This document shows positions 34,607 to 42,432 of a stretch of 64,000 nucleotides of DNA, in pieces. The stretch is from an uncultured Bacteroidales bacterium. GTDB taxonomy: Bacteria > Bacteroidota > Bacteroidia > Bacteroidales > FEN-979. The notes under the pieces were generated by a model that worked only from the letters and a program-made list of their open reading frames with translations, did no database searches and was not told where the DNA came from. The stretch spans positions 1 through 64,000 of the forward strand of contig CAIRDP010000027.1 in the NCBI GenBank assembly GCA_903877385.1. Reading direction: 5' to 3'. The stretch's first letter is position 1. Each line of letters begins with the position of its first letter. Both the position numbers and the translations under genes were made by a program.

Positions 34607-35473
34607 TCAGATTTCCTCTTCCCTAAGGCGGTGGCCCAATTCCTTCACCGATGAATAACTCTCCATTAAACCCGGCAGGTATTCGGCCGATGAAATGAAG
34701 GTCCACAGGTAGGCTACTATGGAATATATATTGCCGGTTGAAAAATTGTCGACATCCACACAGATAAATAAAACCACAATAAAAATCCCCATCAGTATCA
34801 GTTTAATGACAAGGTAATTAAAAGAATTCCACCTTGCAATTTTAAACTGGGGGGCAACCATGCTGCGGTAAAATTCATGGATTGAGGCTGAACTCTTATG
34901 TTCAACGACCTTATAAAGATCCTCCTGGGCATCGCGTATGGTCTTTTGCAGGGCAAGCACATTCTTTCGGTAAAACCGCGAAAAAACATACAAGGGGCCT
35001 ACCACAATTAAACAAACTGCGGCAATCCGCCAGTCATAAAAGAACATGGCAATTATGGCGCCGAATGTGGCGCAGAACTGCCATGATACCTCGGGTAGCC
35101 TTTCCTTGAAAAAAATCACATATTCTTTTGTAAGCTCGGCCCTGATAAGGGTCTTTGATACAGGATCGAACTTTTTCCTCGACAATATGATCACCTTTTC
35201 GGCAACATCGGCAAACATCTTGGAATAAATACGTCCGCTTAAATACCGGCTCATCGTCCCCCCGACAACATTCAGAAGGTAAATAAATATCCACACGAAG
35301 AGAGGGTAGATATAATTGACTTTCTCATGATCATAAAAATAATCGATCAGTCGGTCAAGCAACTTCCCGAAATATCCCGGCTCAATGATCCAGGCAACAT
35401 TCTCCAGCAGCACAAACACCAGGACCAGACCAATCCTGTACCTGTATTCTATTGCCAGCTTTTGTATCGTCAT
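34607..35473 (-). CDS. ABC exporter-like six-helix membrane domain without ATPase
   Basis: A 288-residue protein with the layout of a type 1 ABC exporter membrane domain: about six helices and long cytoplasmic extensions (LSGRIYSKMFADVAEKVIILSRKKFDP, and RKNVLALQKTIRDAQEDLYKVVEHK). No nucleotide-binding domain follows: the stop is at 34607, immediately next to the ogt stop, and no Walker A or signature motif exists on either strand nearby. Similar stand-alone six-helix proteins occur in Bacteroidota, so this may be a real family and not a truncation. Function is unknown. Confidence 0.8.
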   Translation of the reverse strand: MTIQKLAIEYRYRIGLVLVFVLLENVAWIIEPGYFGKLLDRLIDYFYDHEKVNYIYPLFVWIFIYLLNVVGGTMSRYLSGRIYSKMFADVAEKVIILSRKKFDPVSKTLIRAELTKEYVIFFKERLPEVSWQFCATFGAIIAMFFYDWRIAAVCLIVVGPLYVFSRFYRKNVLALQKTIRDAQEDLYKVVEHKSSASIHEFYRSMVAPQFKIARWNSFNYLVIKLILMGIFIVVLFICVDVDNFSTGNIYSIVAYLWTFISSAEYLPGLMESYSSVKELGHRLREEEI

Positions 35474-35495
35474 AGATAATCTTAGGGAAGTGATG

Positions 35496-35503
35496 CAAAT
35501 TTA
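35496..35503 (-). promoter_or_regulatory. -7 box (TAAATTTG) for the ABC-like gene
   Basis: Minus-strand TAnnTTTG match 23 bp from the ATG at 35473, in a divergent intergenic region. It overlaps the -33 element of the opposite promoter, so the two promoters may interfere. Confidence 0.4.
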
Positions 35504-35532
35504 CGAAATCCGGCCCGGATTTACTATTTTTG
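35500..35532 (+). promoter_or_regulatory. Promoter for the duplicated lipoprotein gene
   Basis: TATTTTTG at 35525-35532 is a perfect TAnnTTTG -7 box with a TTTA at 35500-35503 after a 21 bp spacer. The ATG at 35552 is 19 bp downstream. Confidence 0.55.
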
Positions 35533-35551
35533 AGGTTTAATCTAATATTGT

Positions 35552-36391
35552 ATGAAGATAAAGTGCTTATTTGCTTCAGCTTTCCTTTTGCTGATGATCT
35601 CCTGCGGAAATCACAGGACGGTTAAAGATGTGTATCGTTGCTATTACGGTGAAAAAGAGGGTTTTGCAATCTGGATAGTCGACGGTTACAAAGTCCGGCA
35701 AAACATCTACAAACAATTCCTTTACGGGGGGAATGAACAAAGGTACCTGTTCAATCCAAAAGGAGAGATCTGGATCGATCATGCCGTTTCCTGCGAGGAG
35801 TTTGAACTTACCCTGGCTCACGAACTGAATGAGCGCGCCCTGATGGCCAAATTCGGCTGGACTTACGAGAAATCCCATGATTCTTCACTCATGATTGAGC
35901 TGAAAATGAGAAAAAGGTATGATTCCATCTGCAGGGCGCACGAAGCATCCCTTCACAAGGTATGCCCCGAAGATGCAACCCATGTGAAGGAGATCCCGGG
36001 TATCGCCGACAGCATAACGATCAGCGGGATTTACCGCATCCCCCTGGGGGTAAGGGATGGAATAGGCATATGGATTGTTGACGGGTATAAAGTCAGAGCC
36101 GGGATTTACCCCGACTTTGGCCTGAGCGGAAACGATATGGCATATCATTTCATGCCACCGAAAGAAATCTGGCTCGATGGGCAGATGTCATCCGAAGAAA
36201 CCGAATTTGCGATCCAAACCGAACTTCTTGAGCGTAAACTGATGGCCTCCGGAATTTCATACGGACAGGCCTATGATTCGGCAATCAACACAAACGTAAG
36301 GCTAAGGCAGGATATGCAGAAGGTCATCGACAGGCACCCCCCCCTGATCGTACCCCCGGTTTTGGTAAGGGATACGGGTGTAAAGGAATGA
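35552..36391 (+). CDS. Lipoprotein with tandemly duplicated unknown domain
   Basis: A 279-residue lipoprotein (signal MKIKCLFASAFLLLMISC, Cys18). It contains two copies of one domain, about residues 28-125 and 161-255. Each copy has IWIVDGYKVR, then EIW(I/L)D, then an acidic helix. Copy 1 has AHELNERALMAKFGW and a later His109 (KSHDSS), a possible HExxE-plus-His metal site. Copy 2 has QTELLERKLMA and Tyr241 in the matching places, so the metal-site histidines are lost. I do not recognise the family; a zinc-peptidase-like fold is only a guess. The gene has its own promoter and ends in a repeat element. Confidence 0.8.
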   Translation: MKIKCLFASAFLLLMISCGNHRTVKDVYRCYYGEKEGFAIWIVDGYKVRQNIYKQFLYGGNEQRYLFNPKGEIWIDHAVSCEEFELTLAHELNERALMAKFGWTYEKSHDSSLMIELKMRKRYDSICRAHEASLHKVCPEDATHVKEIPGIADSITISGIYRIPLGVRDGIGIWIVDGYKVRAGIYPDFGLSGNDMAYHFMPPKEIWLDGQMSSEETEFAIQTELLERKLMASGISYGQAYDSAINTNVRLRQDMQKVIDRHPPLIVPPVLVRDTGVKE

Positions 36392-36395
36392 ATAC

Positions 36396-36421
36396 CGAAT
36401 ATTGAACAGCGAATGTCGAAT
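36396..36421 (+). repeat. GAAT-rich short repeat, copy A
   Basis: Just after the stop at 36391 lies a 26-base unit beginning CGAATATTGA and ending GTCGAAT, extended by another ATCGAAT. The same unit with four mismatches occurs at 56705-56730. Both copies lie in short intergenic spaces directly after stop codons. Confidence 0.7.
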
Positions 36422-36449
36422 ATCGAATCATCACGTTATTTTACATCCC

Positions 36450-39251
36450 ATGAAGAAGAGCATTCTTCTTTTTTGTCTGCTGATTGCATCCTGCCCGCTC
36501 AACCGGCTTGATGCCCAGGTGTCGTCGCTCTTATTCGACAGTAATGCTGCAATCACCGTTAAGGGATTGGTCATTAACGCATGTTCTGTCAAAACGCCTT
36601 ATGGTATCCCGCTTTTCTCGGTACTGATCGACAGTAATTTTTATAATTCCTATTGCCCGAAAGCGGAATCCCGCAACGACAGCATTCTGTTCAATCTTGC
36701 CGATTCAGTGGGAGTGTCGCTGGTCCCCGACAGAAGCTGCAAGCAAGGGATCAGGTACCTGCTGCGTTTTACTAATAAGGGCAGGGGCATACACAAAATA
36801 GAAAATCTCGTCCCCTTTGGCGAGGGGCCCGGTAAGGTGTATATTACGGCCGGGGGCACTAAAGAATGGCCTCATTACCTCTGCCGTTCGCTTTTGTTTC
36901 GGCCCGGCTATGGCCCTGTAGGAGTGATCCTCCCCGATAATGCCTGGCATATGGGATTTTGCGATATGGTTCTCAACGACAGCCTATCCGTCACGGCAAT
37001 CGCCCGAAGGAGCAGTCGTGACAAGGACCTGGCCACGGTTGATCGCTGGGCTGCTACCTTAAAACCGGCAGGATGGGTGGAATACAGCATTTATATCGAC
37101 ACCCATAAGGGCGAATGGCAGGAAGGCCTGAGGATGATGTTCCAGGAGCGATTCCTCTACGACCTGCCTGCTTTTGACAACAGCATGTTCGAACGGAAGG
37201 ACCTTGGGTGGATGAAGAACAAATACATCATGCTTCTGCAGTTTGCCTGGGATGATCAATATTATGACTACAGGCAGAAGAAATTCACTTTCTATTCCTC
37301 ATTCAATGAGTATGACGATCTCACAGGGGGGTATGATATTTTTACTTTATGGCCCACATGGCCCCGACTGGGCCTTGATCAAAGAAACCAATGGGATATG
37401 TACCGCGACCTCCCGGGCGGCCTGAAAGAACTGAAAAAGCAATCCGCCTTCACACATAAAAAGGGAAAATATTATTTCATTTCTTACAATCCCTGGGATG
37501 AAGGAACCCGCAAGGAGGACCAGATGAACGGCATGGAGACCCTGCTCAGGGCTACGGATGCCGACGGAGTGGTTCTTGACACCAAGGGCGCATCGAGTAT
37601 GGAGTTGCAGTCGGCAGCCGACCGGGTGAGACCGGGAATCATCATGTACAGCGAGGGAATGGCGGTTCCGAAAGACATGCCTGGCATAGTCTCGGGCAGG
37701 GTCCATGACGCACTTGTGCTTCCGCCTCCTTTGAACCTGAATAAGTTCATCAAGCCTGATTTTGCCATTTTCAGGGTGCTCCAGCTGGCCGACGACAGGC
37801 TGCACAGGGAACTTGCCTGCGCCTTCTTCAACGGCTACGGTGTTGAGATCAATACCATGAAGCCCGGAAGACCAGAGTGGATAAGGGAGGAATATGCCTA
37901 TATGGGGAGGACGACAAGGATACTGCGCGAAAATAATTCCGTTTTTCACAATAACCGCTGGGTCCCATTGGTCACTACCCTTACTGATTCGATTTACGTG
38001 AATAGCTGGCAGGGAGGCGACAAGACGGTTTATACGATTTACAGCCTGAAACCGGGAGGCTGGAATGCTGCTTTGTTCAATGCCCCGGGGGCAGCCAAGG
38101 GATATCATTATGTCGACCTCTGGAACCACCAGGAAGTTAAAACGGTTCAGGATCATGAATCCTGCTCTGTTCTTGCCGAAGTCGAGCCCTTCGACAGGAA
38201 TTTCCTGAACAGCAGGAGGGAAGGGAATGTGGGCTGCATCGCCCTGCTTCCCCGGCTGATCCTTGCCAGGGATATGGGCGACAGCCTTGAATGCAGCGCA
38301 CCCAAGGGCGATAAATTGAAGATATTCGGTGAAAATCCGACTTACAAGAGTAAAGCGGTGGAGATTTCTCCTAAAGGGGGAAAAATACCCTACCGCCAGG
38401 TATTCGGAGAAGCCTGCCCCAAACTGCTGGTCCAGCTTTTCGAAAAATGGGAACTCCTGGATGAGCTGGTAATCGTCCCAAAACCCAATATCCCCAGGCT
38501 CGTTTCTATTTGCAAACCCACCCGGGTTGCAGGTTCAGCTCCCCCGGGCATGGTTGAAATTCCAGGAGGGAAGTTCAGGTTTTACACCCTCAGAGACCCC
38601 AGCTCGGCCGAGGCATTTATCGCATTCCCCGATTACAGCGATACTGTAACGGTTTCAATGAAGAAACTCTATATGGATAAATATCCAGTAACGAACCTGG
38701 ACTTTTACCGTTTTATCAGGGAAGCCGCTTATCACCCTGCCGACACTTCATCATACCTGAAGCACTGGATAAACAGGCAGGAACCACAAAAGTCTGATGA
38801 AAATAAACCTGTTGTGAACGTGAGCCCCGAAGATGCAATGGCCTATTGCAGCCACGCAGGGAAAAGGTTGCCTTCAGAGCGGGAATGGCAGTATGCAGCC
38901 CAGGGAGGGGATATGAGAAAATACCCCTGGGGTAACAGGCAGGATTCAAGCATGTGCAATTTCAACCTTAACCATGAAACTGAAGTAAACTCTTTTGCGG
39001 GAGGGGCAAGCCCGTTCGGGTTGGAAGATATGATTGGAAATGTTTGGCAGATGACTTCCGATGTGTATTACAACGGGGTCTATTATTACGCAATAATAAA
39101 GGGCGGGAGTTATTACCACCCGACCCAGAGCATCTGGTATGTCACGGGGGGCCCTGTGCCAGCTTATCATCCCGAAATGCTGCTACTGATTTCACCCGGG
39201 CTTGACCGGAATGGAACAATCGGTTTTCGTTGTGTGAAAGATGGAAATTAA
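36450..39251 (+). CDS. TIM-barrel glycosidase-like protein fused to a formylglycine-generating-enzyme-like domain
   Basis: A 933-residue exported protein (signal MKKSILLFCLLIASC..LDA). Residues about 30-240 form a beta-sandwich. Residues about 250-520 look like a TIM barrel of the retaining glycosidase type (YIMLLQFAWDD, TDADGVVLDTKGA, IIMYSEGMAV), followed by a beta domain to about 690. Residues 701-931 are an FGE-sulfatase (SUMF1-type) domain: MVEIPGGKF, MDKYPVTNLDFYRFI, RLPSEREWQYAAQGG, YPWGN and GFRCVKDGN. The catalytic Cys pair of true FGEs is absent (KGGSYYHPTQSIW near 884), so this domain is probably a binding or structural module. The ATG at 36450 is preferred over 36402, which lies in the GAAT repeat. 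The barrel family is not identified. Confidence 0.8.
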   Translation: MKKSILLFCLLIASCPLNRLDAQVSSLLFDSNAAITVKGLVINACSVKTPYGIPLFSVLIDSNFYNSYCPKAESRNDSILFNLADSVGVSLVPDRSCKQGIRYLLRFTNKGRGIHKIENLVPFGEGPGKVYITAGGTKEWPHYLCRSLLFRPGYGPVGVILPDNAWHMGFCDMVLNDSLSVTAIARRSSRDKDLATVDRWAATLKPAGWVEYSIYIDTHKGEWQEGLRMMFQERFLYDLPAFDNSMFERKDLGWMKNKYIMLLQFAWDDQYYDYRQKKFTFYSSFNEYDDLTGGYDIFTLWPTWPRLGLDQRNQWDMYRDLPGGLKELKKQSAFTHKKGKYYFISYNPWDEGTRKEDQMNGMETLLRATDADGVVLDTKGASSMELQSAADRVRPGIIMYSEGMAVPKDMPGIVSGRVHDALVLPPPLNLNKFIKPDFAIFRVLQLADDRLHRELACAFFNGYGVEINTMKPGRPEWIREEYAYMGRTTRILRENNSVFHNNRWVPLVTTLTDSIYVNSWQGGDKTVYTIYSLKPGGWNAALFNAPGAAKGYHYVDLWNHQEVKTVQDHESCSVLAEVEPFDRNFLNSRREGNVGCIALLPRLILARDMGDSLECSAPKGDKLKIFGENPTYKSKAVEISPKGGKIPYRQVFGEACPKLLVQLFEKWELLDELVIVPKPNIPRLVSICKPTRVAGSAPPGMVEIPGGKFRFYTLRDPSSAEAFIAFPDYSDTVTVSMKKLYMDKYPVTNLDFYRFIREAAYHPADTSSYLKHWINRQEPQKSDENKPVVNVSPEDAMAYCSHAGKRLPSEREWQYAAQGGDMRKYPWGNRQDSSMCNFNLNHETEVNSFAGGASPFGLEDMIGNVWQMTSDVYYNGVYYYAIIKGGSYYHPTQSIWYVTGGPVPAYHPEMLLLISPGLDRNGTIGFRCVKDGN

Positions 39252-40213
39252 CGCTTCAGAAGCCAGGCATCCTTATACTGAAGCTTGACTTCCCTGAGTT
39301 TTGCCATGGCCTCGGTCCTGTCGGATGTCTCGTAAATAGAAATCCTGGCTTTTCCTTTTATGACAAGGCTTTTCGCAGCAGGGTATCCCTTTTCGGAATA
39401 GAACTTGACAAACTTGGCAGTATCTTTTAATAAGATATTGGTCCTTACAATGATATTGTATTTCAGGGAGCCTGTATTTGAGGCGTTTACCGGGGGTGTA
39501 ATAACCGTGCTGTCCTCCCTGCTTATAACGGGTCCTTCCTGAACCTGCTTTTCTTCAGGTTTGACCGGCTCGTTAATTTTACCGCTTAGCGGGAGATACT
39601 CCGTGGCTGTGCTTTCCCCAACCAGCATAGGTGGGCCATAGGGATCGGGCAATTGACCAAACCAGGCGCAGGCATAATTTTCGTAAATACCAATCCCGAT
39701 GGCTTCCCATTTAGTTCCTTTCCATTTGCCGGTATTCATAAGGAAGCTGTTGAAGTAATCAGCTGATTTCCAAAAATTTATTATACTGTCAATGTCCACA
39801 GGGTTATTCTCCCAGTAAACTATTTCATAGCCTTTGTCCTTGTACGGGGTGAACTCCTTAGGCTTATCCCACACTGAATTCTTCTTGTTCTCATCCTTAG
39901 GATAGCAAAATGCTTTCCAGGGGCCCTTGTCTGACCATGAATGGAAATTGCATGCCCCCTGGTCGGGATGATGAAAGAAGAGATCCCTCACGTGAGCAGT
40001 TGCAACATAGCAAAGCGAAACTGAGATCGGAATGGGAGGGAGGTCATACCTCTGGCGGTAATCATTGATCATCCGGTACAGCCTCATTTCTTCTTCGCTG
40101 ATCCTGAAACTGCCGGGTATGATATTCGCGGTTTTCTGCAATTGCTGGGCATTACCTCCAAAGGAAAGAAGCAAAAGAATCAGCATCAGAAGAGTATACG
40201 TTTTCCTGGCCAT
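39248..40213 (-). CDS. CAP (SCP/PR-1) domain protein with C-terminal SPOR-like domain
   Basis: A 321-residue exported protein (signal about 1-22, FGGNAQ). The CAP domain spans about 35-190: EEEMRLYRMINDYRQRYDLPPIPISVSLCYVATAHVRDLFFHHP, with His at 73 and HSW, then GIGIYENYACAWFGQ. A Pro/Glu/Thr linker follows, then about 70 residues (YNIIVRTNILLKDTAKFVKFY ... AMAKLREVKLQYKDAWLLKR) with the SPOR pattern known to bind denuded peptidoglycan. The combination suggests a cell-wall-associated CAP protein. Its stop shares bases with the stop of the convergent fusion gene (39248-39251). It lies 57 bp downstream of the glycosidase operon and may be its last gene. Confidence 0.82.
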   Translation of the reverse strand: MARKTYTLLMLILLLLSFGGNAQQLQKTANIIPGSFRISEEEMRLYRMINDYRQRYDLPPIPISVSLCYVATAHVRDLFFHHPDQGACNFHSWSDKGPWKAFCYPKDENKKNSVWDKPKEFTPYKDKGYEIVYWENNPVDIDSIINFWKSADYFNSFLMNTGKWKGTKWEAIGIGIYENYACAWFGQLPDPYGPPMLVGESTATEYLPLSGKINEPVKPEEKQVQEGPVISREDSTVITPPVNASNTGSLKYNIIVRTNILLKDTAKFVKFYSEKGYPAAKSLVIKGKARISIYETSDRTEAMAKLREVKLQYKDAWLLKR

Positions 40214-40269
40214 TGCAAAATAATATCGCTAAGTTATACGGAGGTTCCCATAAATGGTTACCTTCAATT

Positions 40270-42432
40270 TTACTTTCCCTGCTTATCCGCTTTCTGGTAT
40301 TCCTCGATAAGCAGACGCGCAATGATTGAATCCCAAATATAATTAGGCGGAGAATTCAGGATTTCATTATCCGCACTGAAAGATTCCCAGTAGTTGTGAT
40401 TCTTTTTCAGCTGAACTGTCGCCGCATTTAGCATTTTACCGGCAAGTTCATGAGCCAGGTCGTTATAGCCATAATCCCTTAATCCTTCATAAACCATATA
40501 ATCCCAAAGCAGCCATACCGGACCGTTCCACTTGCAGCAGTAATCGACATACGGACTGTACCATGGATCCTGAGCCGATAAGGTGGGCACTCCATACCTT
40601 CTCCAGAACTTGGTTGTATCGGTGAGTGTCTTAACAAGCTTTTCGGCCCTGTCCCTGGGAGCTGCATCAGCCCATAAAGCCAGGAAGCCGATGATCTCCT
40701 GCCTGCGCAGGTCACGGGTCAAATAATGCCAGCTGTAATCCTTTTTATTCACTGAATAATAGAAGCCTGAGCTGTCGTTCCACATCCTCTTATTCACAAG
40801 CTTAATAATCCCATCGGCTCTTTCTTTCCACATCCTTGCATCGTCCTTTTTCCCAAGAACTTCGGCCATCTGCGAAAGGGATTTTTCTTCCTTGACGACC
40901 ATCAGGGTCAGGTCGAGGCATTCAAGTTCATCCGAAATATCCTCCTTGTCAACATCCAGGTAACGCTCGGCTGAAACCTGGAAAACTACATTATACCAAT
41001 CCCTTACATTTTCGATAATCCCGTATGGCCCCCATTCAAAAGTGCTGTCATGGTTCGTATCCCTGTTATAAATAAGCCAATCGGCATACCGGCTGCCCGA
41101 TGCATAAGCATCTTCAAGAAATTTTTTATCCTTGCTGACCTTATAAACTTCCCAATTGATCCAGTTGAAGAAGGGGGCGGAAGTGGTTGGCATGTTCTTG
41201 TGGGGATAATCCTGGAGGCCCCTGGGCCCATGGCGATAAGCGATAAGGCCATCCTCCCTTTGCTGTTCCATGTAAATCCTTTGCGAACCCTGGGCCGACT
41301 GCGGGTCCATATAAACATAGGCCAGCATGCTCAGCGATTCATGGAGTACCTGGTGGCCGTGTCCCCAGCCCCATAAAGGATTGCGTGAGAATGCATAGAA
41401 ATTGTGGTTGGCCTTTCCCGAAGGAGGGTACATGCAGCCCCTTACCAGGTTGAATGCGCCCAGGTAGGCTATCTTCTCATCCCTGCTTTTAAAATTAATT
41501 CGGGGGATCTTTGAAAACAGGATAAGGTCATCCTCATAAAAGGTCTTAAGCATAGCAGTTTTCATCGTTTCCACATCCTTCATCAGGACTTCCTGGTCCT
41601 CATCCTGGCCCTGGAATCCCCTTAAAACCCTGAATGAAGCTGATTGTCCGGGCGACAATTTCTTTTTGAAATTAAGGGCAATGAACCTGCAAAGCCCCTG
41701 CTTCCTTTTATTTAAGGTATCGCTCCTTTTATCCGAATAGAAATCGGTTTTGATGCTGTTGTAAAACGAGGACAGGTCGCCAAAATAAGCTCCGTAAGTA
41801 TAGGGCCCGGGGGAAGCGGTAAAGATATCCCTCACCCTGCTTGGGTACCCATATTCGGTTTTAAGGCTGCTGATCAGCCTGTACGGGCTTTCATAACGCT
41901 GGGTAATATAGGCCTTGTGAAGTGTATCATAACCCATCACTTCCATGGAATCGTTTTCGGCTTCCAGTATGGGGTAAACCGAAACCTCGTGGTTGATGTT
42001 ATCGGTATTGTGCACCTCCATATCGATTAAAGCCAGGGTGGAACTGTAAACCAGGAAAATTTCCTTTACGTGGATGCCCCTGAAGGGCTCATATTCCATT
42101 ACGGCCATGTCGGGGAAAGAGAAATTCACAACGGGTTTCTTAAAGAACTCCGACATTTTCGTTATCACTACCTGGTCGATCTTCCAAAGGGAATATATAC
42201 TGCCGGCATGATCACTGGAATAGTTTACGGGCAGGCAGCATGAATAATAATCCATCTTGTAGGCCTTGTCGCCGTATAGCCTCGATCTTGCCATCGAAGC
42301 GGCATAGGTGGTGTATAATGGGTCATCGCAGCGGGCATCGATGCGCAGGTAATCCTCAACCGGTTTAAATTGCTGGCCCGGGACCTGCAAAACCATCATG
42401 CCGAGCATGATTAAAAGAGCCGATTTTTTCAT
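40270..42432 (-). CDS. GH63-like (alpha/alpha)6-barrel glycosidase, exported (paralogue 1)
   Basis: A 720-residue exported protein (signal about 1-19, MKKSALLIMLGMMVLQVPGQ). An N-terminal super-beta-sandwich is followed by an (alpha/alpha)6 barrel with NPLWGWGHGHQVLHESLSMLAY, TTSAPFFNWINWEVYK, CCKWNGPVWLLWDYMVYEGLRDYG and NYWESFSADN; the last Glu corresponds to the general base of GH63/mannosylglycerate-hydrolase-type inverting enzymes. The likely activity is an exo-alpha-glucosidase or mannosidase. It is clearly paralogous to the next gene and overlaps it by ATGA. It is the downstream end of a four-gene coupled operon. Confidence 0.85.
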   Translation of the reverse strand: MKKSALLIMLGMMVLQVPGQQFKPVEDYLRIDARCDDPLYTTYAASMARSRLYGDKAYKMDYYSCCLPVNYSSDHAGSIYSLWKIDQVVITKMSEFFKKPVVNFSFPDMAVMEYEPFRGIHVKEIFLVYSSTLALIDMEVHNTDNINHEVSVYPILEAENDSMEVMGYDTLHKAYITQRYESPYRLISSLKTEYGYPSRVRDIFTASPGPYTYGAYFGDLSSFYNSIKTDFYSDKRSDTLNKRKQGLCRFIALNFKKKLSPGQSASFRVLRGFQGQDEDQEVLMKDVETMKTAMLKTFYEDDLILFSKIPRINFKSRDEKIAYLGAFNLVRGCMYPPSGKANHNFYAFSRNPLWGWGHGHQVLHESLSMLAYVYMDPQSAQGSQRIYMEQQREDGLIAYRHGPRGLQDYPHKNMPTTSAPFFNWINWEVYKVSKDKKFLEDAYASGSRYADWLIYNRDTNHDSTFEWGPYGIIENVRDWYNVVFQVSAERYLDVDKEDISDELECLDLTLMVVKEEKSLSQMAEVLGKKDDARMWKERADGIIKLVNKRMWNDSSGFYYSVNKKDYSWHYLTRDLRRQEIIGFLALWADAAPRDRAEKLVKTLTDTTKFWRRYGVPTLSAQDPWYSPYVDYCCKWNGPVWLLWDYMVYEGLRDYGYNDLAHELAGKMLNAATVQLKKNHNYWESFSADNEILNSPPNYIWDSIIARLLIEEYQKADKQGK

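Noticed and set aside
34607-35473. Frameshifted ABC exporter pseudogene
   Set aside because: The frame ends cleanly next to an intact gene and no ATPase remnant is visible in any frame nearby.
37347-38156. A 269-residue minus-strand ORF opposite the TIM-barrel fusion gene
   Set aside because: Antisense shadow of a gene with clear domains; no signal or motif.
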